Shown here piece after piece: positions 8,801-17,824 of a stretch of DNA of 64,000 nt. The notes under the pieces were generated by a model. That model made no database searches and was not told the DNA's origin. It worked only from the letters and a program-made list of their open reading frames with translations. The position numbers and the translations under genes were made by a program. Every line of letters begins with the position of its first letter. Position 1 is the stretch's first letter. Source of the stretch: Planctomycetota bacterium (GTDB lineage Bacteria; Planctomycetota; UBA1135; GCA-002686595); contig JAPKBR010000002.1 in the NCBI GenBank assembly GCA_028823345.1, positions 62,001 through 126,000 on the forward strand. Direction: 5' to 3'.

Positions 8801-11508
8801 ATGGCGCCCATCATTTCCGTCACACGCAAGGGAGCGATACGGGTGATGTGATTCGCCATTGCCGGTGGTGCATCGAGAAAGGTGCCGGGATTCCCCAAGG
8901 GGTCGTGATAATAGAGCGCAAGGACCTCTGGCACCTGATCTGCGGAATGAACCTGCACGACCTCGTGTACCGTGGCACTGAATGGAGGTGTGCCATCGTC
9001 CGTAATGGTCAAGGACAGATCTGTCAAACCCAAAGGCAAAACAAGACTGGCATCTACCGAGCTAGCAAATGGAACTCCGTTTGACTCCCAGTCAAATCCC
9101 ACCAAACTCCGGCCAGGCTCGTGGGTGTGGGACGTGGCCCCACTCAGCGAAACTAACTCGCTGCCATCCCCGTCATAGTCCACAAGCAGTGCCGGGGTGC
9201 TCGTGATCGTGGGATGCAGGAAGCCCCAGTTCGAGTCGGACCCGCCCTCGCCATGCACCTCAAGTACGGTTTGCACAAAGCCGCCGCTCAGGACAAGATC
9301 GAAGTGATGGTGTTCGTGTTCCGTGGGAGTGAAGGTGACCGGAATCTGCAGGGTATCACCAGCCTGAATCCAAAAATCCAGGGGGTAGATCACATCCACG
9401 TCCGCACCGCTGTAAGTGGTGCCCTCCAACTCGACCCCAAAGTCCTGGGCCGAACCGATACTCGGCAGCATCGCGAGCTCGGTCACATGGGCCCCTAATA
9501 GCCCGCTGTTCTGCACATCAAGCAATAGCTGAAAGGGTACGCCCTGGTCCACCGTGCCAAAGTCCAGCTCATCCCCAGGGGTGAACTCCAAAACCGCAAT
9601 GGCCCGAATCTCTATGGCCTGAAAAAGGGCTTGGTCCACGCTGGCAGTCAAGGACAGGTTCAAGACTCCATCATTCACCACCACCGGAAAAGCTTCTGTG
9701 GCCACCGCCATGTCCACTTGTCCAGCCGCGGCAATCACATCGTAGGCGGGGATCAAGACTTCACCCTCGGCCGCAATCTCAAACACCCGCTGGCCGGTCA
9801 AAGTGTGCTCCGGCTCGGCGAAGTGAAAAATGACTTCATAGGGCCCGGACGGCAAAGCAAAGGCGTAGCCCAATTGGGGCCCTTCCCGCAGTTCCTGGTA
9901 GAGGCCATCATCCTCCGTGCCCGCCACGTCGCGCGAGTGGGAACTGGCAGTCCCAGCGCCGTCGGAACCATACTCAGGTGCGTACTCCAGTCTCCCCACG
10001 GTCGTAAAGGGCAGAGGTCCGCTGCACATCAAAATGTCCTCCCCCAAGGTCCCAAGGGCAAATCCGTTCACGGCAACAACCTGCGCTCCGGGATCGCCAC
10101 CGGGCGTTTCCAGTACCCGCAGCCAAGCACCATGGTGGCCCGAAGCATCAGGCGCAAACCAGAGCGCAAGCTCGGTGCTCTCCCCCGGGGCTAGTAAGTG
10201 CGGCCCGGGGCCATCCACCAACAGGACATCAAACTGCTCGGGGCGCACACCGCCCCACTCAAGTCCGAGCACGGTGCGTGGCAAAAGCCCTGTGTTGGTG
10301 ATTGTGATCGTCTCAGGCAGAGAGAGTTCGCCCGCTCGGGTCTGGGGCAGCACAACCAGATTCGGCGCAACCTGCAAACCCATGGGGGTTACGGTGGCGC
10401 GGGTGGATTCGTCGTCCCGAATACGCATGCGGTGAACCCCAAGAGCCCCCACGGTCGCGCCACTCAAAAGTCCAGGGTCTAGTTCCAGGCGCAGCAATTC
10501 CGTGCCTTCTACATCTGCGTCGTCCAAAAGATCCACCGGCACGTCATAAGTCAGCCCTCCAGGATTGATCTGAAAAGGACCCGCCGGCACGTTGTAGTCA
10601 ATTCCAAAAGTCGCACCACCCCCCAGGGTTCCACTGAAAATCACAGGCAAGCCTGATGGTGCATCGAGTTCCACGCGCACCATCACCGTACCTTGGTTTT
10701 CTGTCACCAAGGTCTTCGCCAGCTCAAACTGCAGCGCGGGCGCAGCATCGTTGTCCATGATCGTGGCCGAGTGGGAAGTCAGCAATCCCAAACTCGCGTT
10801 GGTCGGAATCCCGAGTTCCACCACCAGAGTCTCGTCCAATTCATGGAGAAGGTCATCAACCAAGTTCAAGTTCACCAGCACAGACTGGCTGCCTGCGGAA
10901 ATGACCACCGGCGAAACATCTACCCCAAAATCCGCCGGCTCCACCGCGGTCCCTCTAATCGTGAAAGGCACGGTCACGTCGAGACCCGGAATCGAGTCCA
11001 GACTAATGCTCAAGGCATGAGTCCCTGCGCCCTCCAGCACCGACGAACTCGCCAGATCAAAGGACAAGAGTGGCGGAAGATCCGCATCCAGCAAGGTCAA
11101 ATTGTGTTCAAAAGGCGCACCTAAATCTGCACCACTCGGCGTCAGAAGAGTCACCACCAAACCCTCGTCCCCTTCATGGATACCGTCCACGGTCGCCACA
11201 AGGTTCAAGGTCACACTTGCGCTGCCCGCAGGAATGACCAGGGGACTCAAAGGCGACACAACATAGTCGCTGCCCTCAACAGCAATTCCCGTCAGGTCAA
11301 ATGGAACGCTCACGTCGTTGCCCTGGATGGCAGAGAGTTCAATCACCAGATCAACGCCCAAACCTCCCTCCAGCAGCGTGCTTGGTTGGGACGGGCTAAA
11401 TGCGACTGTGGGTCCCCCCTGAAAAGGAGCCGCGTTGACCGAGGCGCTGGAGAGCGCAAGGAGCACCAGCCCAAGGGGCCGGAGAGGAAGAAAAGACGAG
11501 TGACGCAT
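5869..11508 (-). CDS. Giant multidomain exoprotein: Calx-beta, malectin, PA14-like, sugar-dehydrogenase-like propeller, kelch
   Basis: The start at 11508 gives an 1,879-residue protein with a classical signal peptide (MRHSSFLPLR, hydrophobic core, SVNAAP cleavage region). Domains in order, positions approximate: three Calx-beta repeats (33-367, each ending in DxD/DND/DDE-type motifs), an abnormal-spindle/HYDIN-like domain (370-480), a malectin-like carbohydrate-binding domain (485-650), a second HYDIN-like domain (650-760), a PKD-like domain (770-870), a PA14-like domain (880-1000), IPT/TIG (1030-1110), a glucose/sorbosone-dehydrogenase-like beta-propeller (1130-1480) with NHDHGINGIVFDHDGNL, a second IPT/TIG (1490-1570) and kelch repeats (1580-1879). 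No C-terminal membrane anchor or sorting motif is visible. It is probably a secreted or surface sugar-binding or adhesive protein; enzymatic activity is unproven. It starts 90 nt after tldD and may have its own promoter. Confidence 0.85.
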   Translation of the reverse strand: MRHSSFLPLRPLGLVLLALSSASVNAAPFQGGPTVAFSPSQPSTLLEGGLGVDLVIELSAIQGNDVSVPFDLTGIAVEGSDYVVSPLSPLVIPAGSASVTLNLVATVDGIHEGDEGLVVTLLTPSGADLGAPFEHNLTLLDADLPPLLSFDLASSSVLEGAGTHALSISLDSIPGLDVTVPFTIRGTAVEPADFGVDVSPVVISAGSQSVLVNLNLVDDLLHELDETLVVELGIPTNASLGLLTSHSATIMDNDAAPALQFELAKTLVTENQGTVMVRVELDAPSGLPVIFSGTLGGGATFGIDYNVPAGPFQINPGGLTYDVPVDLLDDADVEGTELLRLELDPGLLSGATVGALGVHRMRIRDDESTRATVTPMGLQVAPNLVVLPQTRAGELSLPETITITNTGLLPRTVLGLEWGGVRPEQFDVLLVDGPGPHLLAPGESTELALWFAPDASGHHGAWLRVLETPGGDPGAQVVAVNGFALGTLGEDILMCSGPLPFTTVGRLEYAPEYGSDGAGTASSHSRDVAGTEDDGLYQELREGPQLGYAFALPSGPYEVIFHFAEPEHTLTGQRVFEIAAEGEVLIPAYDVIAAAGQVDMAVATEAFPVVVNDGVLNLSLTASVDQALFQAIEIRAIAVLEFTPGDELDFGTVDQGVPFQLLLDVQNSGLLGAHVTELAMLPSIGSAQDFGVELEGTTYSGADVDVIYPLDFWIQAGDTLQIPVTFTPTEHEHHHFDLVLSGGFVQTVLEVHGEGGSDSNWGFLHPTITSTPALLVDYDGDGSELVSLSGATSHTHEPGRSLVGFDWESNGVPFASSVDASLVLPLGLTDLSLTITDDGTPPFSATVHEVVQVHSADQVPEVLALYYHDPLGNPGTFLDAPPAMANHITRIAPLRVTEMMGAIGASPFTADVMLELRCIFEVNVTEPYHFVPLGGTDTRVFVDGIAHSAEEILSPGTHTLVARFAVGSTSDLPAALVATIAGLPVPDFAVGVLHDENGIVPVIHSMPSLGLDTGGTSILIEGFGFYPQDQLTLHWGSTSVPASSLAAYTAERLLFVTPPGNGTISVWVQTPAGSSNAVDFEYSSTGPVPIVWDDLPGQAVFVWQPTCAAFGPDGRLYVGQLTGNITALTLDSSWNVLSSSNYAGVSNLMNHDLLGIAFDPYDSVAGGDLKVYVGHGTHYANGGGIFSGPSPYSGQVSVLEGPNFDVPVPVITGLPVSNHDHGINGIVFDHDGNLLVAVGGNTNAGIKWPLMGDLPESPLSGAVIRAPLWWPSFDGDVTYAIRATGVPSADQADGEISELDGGDVVVVASGLRNSYDLVLTTKGLLYATDNGPNFGYGPASTGASSAGGLPHPDDSDELVLMEDDRYFGHPNRARGHTDDRQNYYYETTDPSIPGAYTAPLTSLDSSADGIVEYRSAAFGGQLRGDLISQKWNAAPRWVQMSDDGRSALGVTILATGANGLDVTTGPGGALICADQGDNKVRFIVPAAGLSGSLSVFDIHPWRAPETGGAQFVLGGRSFGDLLDTSVFFGGVSATLISVEPTRIVGILPSMPGSASATLMDISVQVGATQSVLPEAFRWLPATRGWSKGAWSTGQDLPDALGEVAAGVVDGRVILVGEGTSKTYAMDLATGVWDETLAQRPFVGHHHAAEVIDGKLYLFGSVGSAWGKVQIYDPQTDSWTTGADMPWGAGSCSSALIDGLVYVCGGITVTGTVGDTGVYDPVLDSWNPNGPLPLMPTPVNHAASATDGTYLWVFGGRAGGNWPQPGFDNVQRFDPATGIWVDSSQPMSPLSPMPIGRGGTGRAVWHGQRFFIFGGETSSGQVFDSVQVYTAPLDQWTEDTPLPSPRHGLYPVVDGNRIFVIGGGVAAGASESAITEILQR

Positions 11509-11598
11509 ATAGATACTGGAGCAGCGGATCGATCCGATCTGAGACACTATTTTGCAAAACTGCCTCATTCTGTGCCACCCATTGAATCCCAATATGAG

Positions 11599-13050
11599 TC
11601 ACTGGATAAACTGAACCCTCCGAAACCGAGCCGGGGCAGCGCCATGAGTCATTTCTGCAACTTGCATGGGGTTTCCTTTTCCACAATTGGCAACGCCCCA
11701 GAGCTGGAAATGGTCGGCGGAGCAAATCGCGTCGCATGATCCCCAGAACGAGGTCGTATTGCCCTGATAGGTCGGCCGCCGAAGAAGGCGCCCCAACCGC
11801 CCACCCTGGACCTCGCGGGCAACTTCACAAGTGAACTGAAAGTTGACACGGCGCTGGTCGATGGACCAGGTGCGCACGCTGTCGGCAAAGATTGCACCGT
11901 CCTCGGTATTGGCGACCATTTCATCGAAACTCATCTTCCCGGGCTGCAGGCTCAGGTTGGTGATGCGCACGATCGGCGGGTCGTACCAGCTTTCCGCCCG
12001 GGAACACCCACGGCTCGTGCTTTCGTCCACCGCCCCGGCCACTTCGCGGTTGGTTTGGTAACCCTTAAAAACCCCCTCCTTGACGATCGGCCAGGAACCA
12101 CTGGGCACACAATCATCATCCCAACCGCGAGTGTCCAATCCACCGGGCAAGGTTGAATCCGCCTGGAGATTGACCAAGCTAGAACCGTATTCCAAGTTTC
12201 CCAAGTGATTACGCGTAGCAAACGATGCTCCGGCCAAATCGACCTCGTGACCTAAGACTCGGTCAAGTTCAGTCGGGTGCCCCACGGACTCGTGAATTTG
12301 CAGACAAAGCTGGCTGCCCCCCAAGATCAGTGTATGTGGCCCTTCAGGGCACAAGGGAGCTGAGCAAAGGTCCGCCGCCTCATCACGCATGCGCCCCCCA
12401 TTGGCAGGCAGGTCCATGGCCCGCACGACCTCGAAGCCACCGGCCATAAAGTTTCCAGAGAAAGATGCGGGATAGGAGCGCCGTTCCACAACCCCATGTG
12501 CGCTGGCGGTGGCAGCTAGTCCTCCTCCTGTACGCACAAGTACTTGGTGGAGCTGGGAGCCTTCACTGCTCGCTTGCCATTGCTCTTCCCGGCGCAATGA
12601 GAGATTCACCACACGCGAGACGATCTCGTCGCGGCCTTGCATGGACTCATCCGCCTGCCTCATGAGGCCCAGCTTCTCTTCAAGAGACACGGCAAAAGGA
12701 TCTTCCTCCACGGGGGTGCTCCACTCACCGACTTGCCCCTCCAAGGGAGCAAGTTGAACCGGCTTCGTGCGTAGGCGACCGAGATCTCGACCAGTCTTCA
12801 CCGCCCGTCGGGCCAAACCCGGAGCGACTTCCGCAAGATCTTTATGGGTACCCGGCGCAGCGGCAAAGCCCCATGCACCATCCTTTAGAACCCGCACGCC
12901 CAGACCGAAATCCTCGGGCGCATCGGCGCGCACGAGGGAGCCGTCCTGCATAGTGAGTTCCTCACAGGCCAGCCGTTGGATGCGTGCATCCGCATAGTCA
13001 GCTCCTGCGCGAAGAGCTTCTTCCACCGCCAATTGTGCGATTCCTTGCAT
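11599..13050 (-). CDS. tldD: TldD-type metallopeptidase subunit
   Basis: The 483-residue product carries the TldD zinc-protease motif HESVGHPTE (HExxxH, ~253-258) after LILGGSQLCLQI, and the family end signature CGKGNPMQVAEMTHGAAPARF. TldD and TldE form a heteromeric protease known in E. coli to process microcin B17 and the CcdA antitoxin. The ATG at 13050 was chosen because it begins the family-like MQGIAQLAVEEAL and has AAGGAAA about 8 nt upstream; the frame extends further but overlaps tldE. It lies 13 nt after the tldE stop, so the two are co-translated. Confidence 0.93.
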   Translation of the reverse strand: MQGIAQLAVEEALRAGADYADARIQRLACEELTMQDGSLVRADAPEDFGLGVRVLKDGAWGFAAAPGTHKDLAEVAPGLARRAVKTGRDLGRLRTKPVQLAPLEGQVGEWSTPVEEDPFAVSLEEKLGLMRQADESMQGRDEIVSRVVNLSLRREEQWQASSEGSQLHQVLVRTGGGLAATASAHGVVERRSYPASFSGNFMAGGFEVVRAMDLPANGGRMRDEAADLCSAPLCPEGPHTLILGGSQLCLQIHESVGHPTELDRVLGHEVDLAGASFATRNHLGNLEYGSSLVNLQADSTLPGGLDTRGWDDDCVPSGSWPIVKEGVFKGYQTNREVAGAVDESTSRGCSRAESWYDPPIVRITNLSLQPGKMSFDEMVANTEDGAIFADSVRTWSIDQRRVNFQFTCEVAREVQGGRLGRLLRRPTYQGNTTSFWGSCDAICSADHFQLWGVANCGKGNPMQVAEMTHGAAPARFRRVQFIQ

Positions 13051-13063
13051 ATCTGTTATTTCC

Positions 13064-14428
13064 TTAGAGTTCCGTCGCGGAAGTGAACCGAAAGCCGTCA
13101 ATGCGAAGAGCAGGACAGACTATTTCCCCGTCAAACAGGGCGCCAACGATCTCGGGGCGGTTCCCAATCCCGCTCACGCGGGTCAAGGCCTCGACCAGGG
13201 ACTGGGTGAAGCGCAGGTTGCAAACCGACTCCCCCACTTGCCCACCTTGAATGTGAAAAGTGCCTCCACGGGTCATTCCCGTCAGGATCATGTCCCGGGG
13301 CTCGATCAAGTTGGTGTAGTGGAACTGACTGATCAAAAGGCCATTGTCCACCCCACTGATGAGTTGCTCGACGCTTTCCATACCGGCTCCCATCACTAGG
13401 TTTTCGGGGGCCGGGCCAGCAGAGCTCGGCTGGGGTGCCGAGTGGCCGGTGTTCGGTAAGTCCAGCATCTTGGCCCAGCGAGCATCGGTCACCGGCTGGC
13501 CAAAGGCCCCGTCCTGGATCAGAGGCACGCGGGTTCGAGGGGTTCCTTCCCCATCGAAACGCCAGCCCGGATGATCGGCAGAGCCCGCATCGTCATGCAG
13601 CTGCAATCCATCGGGGAACATGCGCTCGCCAATTCGGCCCACCAGGGGTGAGCGGCGTTCGTGTAGTTCTTGAGCCCCGAAGCCAGCGTATCCCAAGAAT
13701 AGCATCAGGGACGAAACGGCCAAGGGTTCGAGGACCACCGTGTACTCCTGGGCGGGGAGTAACCTGGGATTGCGTCCGCGCCTCCCGCGATCCACCGCGC
13801 GGGCGATGACCTGGTCCGCATCAATGCAACCCACATCGCAATGGGTCTGCTCAGCAACACCACCGTCACCGGTACCGTCCGTTGGGGTGGCGGTCAGGGA
13901 AAAGTGCGCCCGGCTCAAGGCACCTTCAGCCACGCGCCCAGAACTATTGACCAGTGTGCGCGAATAGACCGTGGTACGAGCCAATCCCGCAGGGGCCAGA
14001 TCCGCCTCAGCACAACGAGCCATGGCACGCTCAATCCACTCGGCCTTTTCGCGAAAACTATGATCCTGAGTCGGTCGGTGCGGAGCACTGCCGGGAATCT
14101 CCACCGCACCTTCAAGGGGCAAGCGTTTGGAGTCGGGAGCCGCAGCACCGGCGAGGGCCATGGCACGGCCCAAGGCCGCGCGGGTTTCGGTCTCACCAAA
14201 GGTACCCACCGTGGCGCGCGCCTCCTTCCAACCGGCGTCGCTTTGAAGCCGCACGCGAATGGAAAGGCTGTGACGTTCCCGATCTCCGTTTTGGCTAGGG
14301 CCTTCGGGGGAGAAACGCACGAAGCGGTCCTCTTCCGACTGAAGGGTCACTTCGGTCTCGTCCGCAGGGCTGGCTTTCACCAGGGCTTGACAGACTTCCA
14401 GGGCATGATCAGAACTGAGTAAGGTCAT
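13064..14428 (-). CDS. pmbA: TldE/PmbA-like partner subunit of TldD
   Basis: The 454-residue protein belongs to the PmbA/TldD family but lacks the HExxxH motif, as expected for the non-catalytic TldE subunit. Family features are an N-terminal domain beginning with DHALEVCQALVKASPADETEV, GFGAQELHERRSPLVGRIGERMF in the middle, and the C-terminal GMTRGGTFHIQGGQVGESVCN and NLRFTQSLVEALTRV stretches. It is placed directly before tldD on the same strand, 13 nt apart, and 114 nt after leuS. No small peptide gene that could be a processing substrate was seen nearby. Confidence 0.9.
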   Translation of the reverse strand: MTLLSSDHALEVCQALVKASPADETEVTLQSEEDRFVRFSPEGPSQNGDRERHSLSIRVRLQSDAGWKEARATVGTFGETETRAALGRAMALAGAAAPDSKRLPLEGAVEIPGSAPHRPTQDHSFREKAEWIERAMARCAEADLAPAGLARTTVYSRTLVNSSGRVAEGALSRAHFSLTATPTDGTGDGGVAEQTHCDVGCIDADQVIARAVDRGRRGRNPRLLPAQEYTVVLEPLAVSSLMLFLGYAGFGAQELHERRSPLVGRIGERMFPDGLQLHDDAGSADHPGWRFDGEGTPRTRVPLIQDGAFGQPVTDARWAKMLDLPNTGHSAPQPSSAGPAPENLVMGAGMESVEQLISGVDNGLLISQFHYTNLIEPRDMILTGMTRGGTFHIQGGQVGESVCNLRFTQSLVEALTRVSGIGNRPEIVGALFDGEIVCPALRIDGFRFTSATEL

Positions 14429-14542
14429 TGGATCGGCGGCTCCAGGTCCAGGGGGATCGGGGCACCTGTGAGCCTAATGCTCTGCCCCCCCCGCTTCAAT
14501 CCAGGGGTAGGCTACTTTTTGGTTTCAGGAGCGCGAGGCCGG

Positions 14543-17128
14543 TCAACTGACCACGAAATTAACCAGTCGTCCCGGTACCACAATCACCTTGCGCACGGTT
14601 GTGCCCTCCAAGCGGTCGGCCACCGCATGGCGGGCCAAAGCTTCAAGATCCTCCCTGCTGGCATCCTGGGGAGCATCAATGCGTCCTCGCAACTTACCCA
14701 TCACCTGCACCGCCAACTCAAAGGTATCGCTGGCCAGATAACGCTCATCAACCTCGGGCCAGGGGGCGCTGCCCACGGTGCCAGCCTCATGGCCCAGCCG
14801 CTGCCAAAGCTCCTCCGCCAAGTGCGGAGCAAAGGGCGCCAGGGCACATACCACTCGCTCGGCCTGGTCCCGACGGAGACCCGCACGTTTCTTGGTGGCG
14901 GTGTTGAGCCATTCCATCATCGCCGCCACTGCGGTGTTGAAGTTGAAGTTCTCGAAACTGTCGTTGATACGCACCAAGCACTGGTTCCAGGCCCGCTCGA
15001 TCTCCAATGCCTCACCGGTGGGCTCACCGTCGCTGGCTTGCAAAAGGTCACTGCGCAAGGGCGCATCCCCCTCTTGGTCCACGAACAAACGCCAAAGCCG
15101 CTCCAAGAAACGCCTGGCTCCGGGCACATCCCGGGGATTCCAAGGTTTGGAATCCGACAGGGGGCCCATGAACATCTCATACAGACGAAAGGTGTCCACT
15201 CCATATTCATCGCAAACCACATCCGGGTTGACCACGTTCTTGAGGGACTTGCTCATCTTGGCCACCACCTGTTCCAGGGGGGTGCCATCCGCGGTCAGAG
15301 TTGCCTTGTTCCCATCCAAGGACACCTCGTCCGAAGGAACCAAGCGCCCCGTTGGATCCTTGTAGGCAAAGGCTTGCAACATGCCCTGATTGAATAGGCG
15401 CTGGAAGGGTTCAGGCGTCGGTACGAGCCCCTCATCAAAGAGCACCTTATGCCAAAAGCGCGCGTACAACAGATGTAGCACCGCGTGTTCCGTGCCCCCC
15501 ACATAGAGATCCACATTGCCCCAGTACTCCAAGGCTTCCTTCGAAGCAAAGGCATCGGAGTTCTTTGGGTCCATGAAGCGCAGGTAGTACCAGCATGATC
15601 CCGCCCAACCGGGCATGGTGTCCGTATCCCGCAGGTACTTTTCGCCGGTTTCAGGGTCGCTCACCTCGACCCAGGAGGGCACCTTGGAAAGGGGCGGCCG
15701 GCCGTCTTCGCTGGGTGCAAAGTCGACCATCTCCGGCAACACCACGGGCAGGTCTTCGTCCCGCACTCTCTTGTGGGTGCCGTCCGCTGCGTGCAGGATC
15801 GGAAAGGGTTCGCCCCAGTACCTCTGACGGCTAAAGAGCCAATCCCTCAAACGGTAAGTCACCTTGGCTTCGCCCACCTTACGCTGCACCAATTCACCAA
15901 TCGCTTTTTGCTTGGCATCCTCTGTATTGAGGCCATTCCAGAGGGGCGAGTTCACCGCGACCCCATCACCGGTCCAACATCCCTCGGGGCTAGAGCCATC
16001 CTTAGGCGCAACCACGGGCAAAATCGGCAGCCCGAAGCGTGTTGCGTATTCGTGGTCCCGATCATCATGGGCGGGCACACACATAATCGCGCCGGTCCCG
16101 TAGCCCATCAGCACATAGTCGGCCACATGAATCGCAATGCGCGCGGCGGGATCCTCTGGATCCATGAGGGGGTTCAGTCCAAAGGCCCCTGTGGCCACGC
16201 CAGTCTTTTCCTTAGCCAGATCCGTACGGTCGAGCTCGGACTTGGTGGAGACGTCGGTGCGGTAGGCACTGATTTTCTCCATTTGTTCTGGAGTGCTGAT
16301 CTGATCCACCAAGGGATGCTCTGGCGCCAAAACCATGAATGTGGCCCCATAGACCGTGTCCGGTCGGGTGGTAAACACGCGAATCGCCGCGTCGTGGCCC
16401 GCCACCTGGAACTGGATCTCGGCCCCTTCGGAACGACCGATCCACTCGGTCTGCATGGCTTTCACTGAACTGGGCCAATCCACCAGTTCCAAGTCCTCGA
16501 TCAGACGGTCCCCGTAGGCTGTGATCTTGAGCATCCACTGGCGAAGAGGCCGGCGAACACAGGGGTGATCGCCCCGCTCGGAGCGGCCACTAATCACCTC
16601 TTCATTGGAGAGCACAGTTCTTAGATTCTCGCACCACCAAACCGGAACTTCGGTCTGATAGGCCAAACCTCGGTCATAGAGGCGAGCGAAAATCCACTGG
16701 GTCCAACGGTAGTAGTCCGGCGTGCAGGTGGCAAACTCTCGGTCCCAGTCGTAGCTCAGCCCGATGTTCTGCATCTGGGACCGGAACGTGGAAATGTTCT
16801 TGTCGGTGGTTGCCGAAGGATGCTGACCGGTTTGGATCGCGTACTGCTCAGCGGGCAACCCGAAGGCGTCGTAGCCCATGGGGTGCAGCACGTTGAATCC
16901 CTGCATACGTTTCTTGCGCGCAATGATGTCCGTGCCGATGTAGCCAATGGGGTGCCCCACGTGCAGGCCAGCACCGGAGGGATAGGGGAACATGTCCAGC
17001 ACGTAGTACTTGGGTTTGGATGCGTCAAATCCCGCATCACCCGGCCCGGCAGTACGGAAAGTCTTGTTCTTGAGCCAATGGGCCTGCCAATTGGATTCGA
17101 AGCTCTTGGGGTCGTAGGACTGGGTCAC
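14543..17128 (-). CDS. leuS: Leucyl-tRNA synthetase
   Basis: The protein is a class I aminoacyl-tRNA synthetase with the HIGH motif as HVGH (in GLHVGHPIGY, ~52-57) and KMSKS (~622-626). The CP1 editing domain is present (TRPDTVYGATFMVLAPEHPL; VPAHDDRDHEYA). It charges tRNA-Leu with leucine. The start is uncertain: the GTG at 17128 begins VTQSYDPKSFESNWQ, the normal LeuRS N-terminus, and gives 861 residues, close to E. coli LeuRS (860); an ATG-type start at 17233 would add a proline-rich extension not typical of the family. It heads the long minus-strand run leuS-tldE-tldD, and a strong hairpin lies upstream in the 5' leader region. Confidence 0.95.
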   Translation of the reverse strand: MTQSYDPKSFESNWQAHWLKNKTFRTAGPGDAGFDASKPKYYVLDMFPYPSGAGLHVGHPIGYIGTDIIARKKRMQGFNVLHPMGYDAFGLPAEQYAIQTGQHPSATTDKNISTFRSQMQNIGLSYDWDREFATCTPDYYRWTQWIFARLYDRGLAYQTEVPVWWCENLRTVLSNEEVISGRSERGDHPCVRRPLRQWMLKITAYGDRLIEDLELVDWPSSVKAMQTEWIGRSEGAEIQFQVAGHDAAIRVFTTRPDTVYGATFMVLAPEHPLVDQISTPEQMEKISAYRTDVSTKSELDRTDLAKEKTGVATGAFGLNPLMDPEDPAARIAIHVADYVLMGYGTGAIMCVPAHDDRDHEYATRFGLPILPVVAPKDGSSPEGCWTGDGVAVNSPLWNGLNTEDAKQKAIGELVQRKVGEAKVTYRLRDWLFSRQRYWGEPFPILHAADGTHKRVRDEDLPVVLPEMVDFAPSEDGRPPLSKVPSWVEVSDPETGEKYLRDTDTMPGWAGSCWYYLRFMDPKNSDAFASKEALEYWGNVDLYVGGTEHAVLHLLYARFWHKVLFDEGLVPTPEPFQRLFNQGMLQAFAYKDPTGRLVPSDEVSLDGNKATLTADGTPLEQVVAKMSKSLKNVVNPDVVCDEYGVDTFRLYEMFMGPLSDSKPWNPRDVPGARRFLERLWRLFVDQEGDAPLRSDLLQASDGEPTGEALEIERAWNQCLVRINDSFENFNFNTAVAAMMEWLNTATKKRAGLRRDQAERVVCALAPFAPHLAEELWQRLGHEAGTVGSAPWPEVDERYLASDTFELAVQVMGKLRGRIDAPQDASREDLEALARHAVADRLEGTTVRKVIVVPGRLVNFVVS

Positions 17129-17577
<449 letters not shown>

Positions 17578-17583
17578 CCCAAT

Positions 17584-17616
17584 CAGGGGGTCGCAAACGC
17601 GACCCCCTGTTCTTTT
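17584..17616 (+). terminator. Rho-independent terminator after tRNA-Ala
   Basis: An 11-bp perfect stem, CAGGGGGTCGC (17584-17594) with GCGACCCCCTG (17599-17609), closes a four-base loop AAAC and is followed by TTCTTTT. It lies 6 nt after the tRNA 3' end. Confidence 0.85.
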
Positions 17617-17769
17617 GGGTGCCCGTCATTCAGCACGACTTGTTCGTCCCAAACGAGCAACTCCAATCTGAGCCCCAGCGAATGAACGGTGCGTGATTCC
17701 AGAAGGGCTTGCGCTTCGTAGGGACTGGCTCCTATCCGCCAGGTGCTCTTTGCTCCCAAAATTGCTTAG

Positions 17770-17812
17770 GGCAGGGGCTCTTAACCTGCCAAAATCCTAG
17801 GGCCTCAGCCCT
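17770..17812 (+). other. Two small hairpins in the lysS leader
   Basis: GGCAGG (17770-17775) can pair with CCTGCC (17785-17790), and AGGGC (17799-17803) with GCCCT (17808-17812) around a CTCA loop. The second ends 12 nt before the lysS ATG, near where ribosomes would bind, so it could affect initiation. There is no independent support; G/C-rich inverted repeats arise easily in this genome. Confidence 0.3.
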
Positions 17813-17824
17813 GGGGGCACTGCC

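Noticed and set aside
14468-15397. Long open frame (309 codons) antisense to leuS
   Set aside because: It lies wholly within leuS apart from its first ~75 nt, its composition follows the reverse of LeuRS codons, and no domain is visible. Similar long antisense frames over gap (50079-51095), the FAD gene and the RNase R-like gene were rejected for the same reason: high GC at third codon positions opens them.
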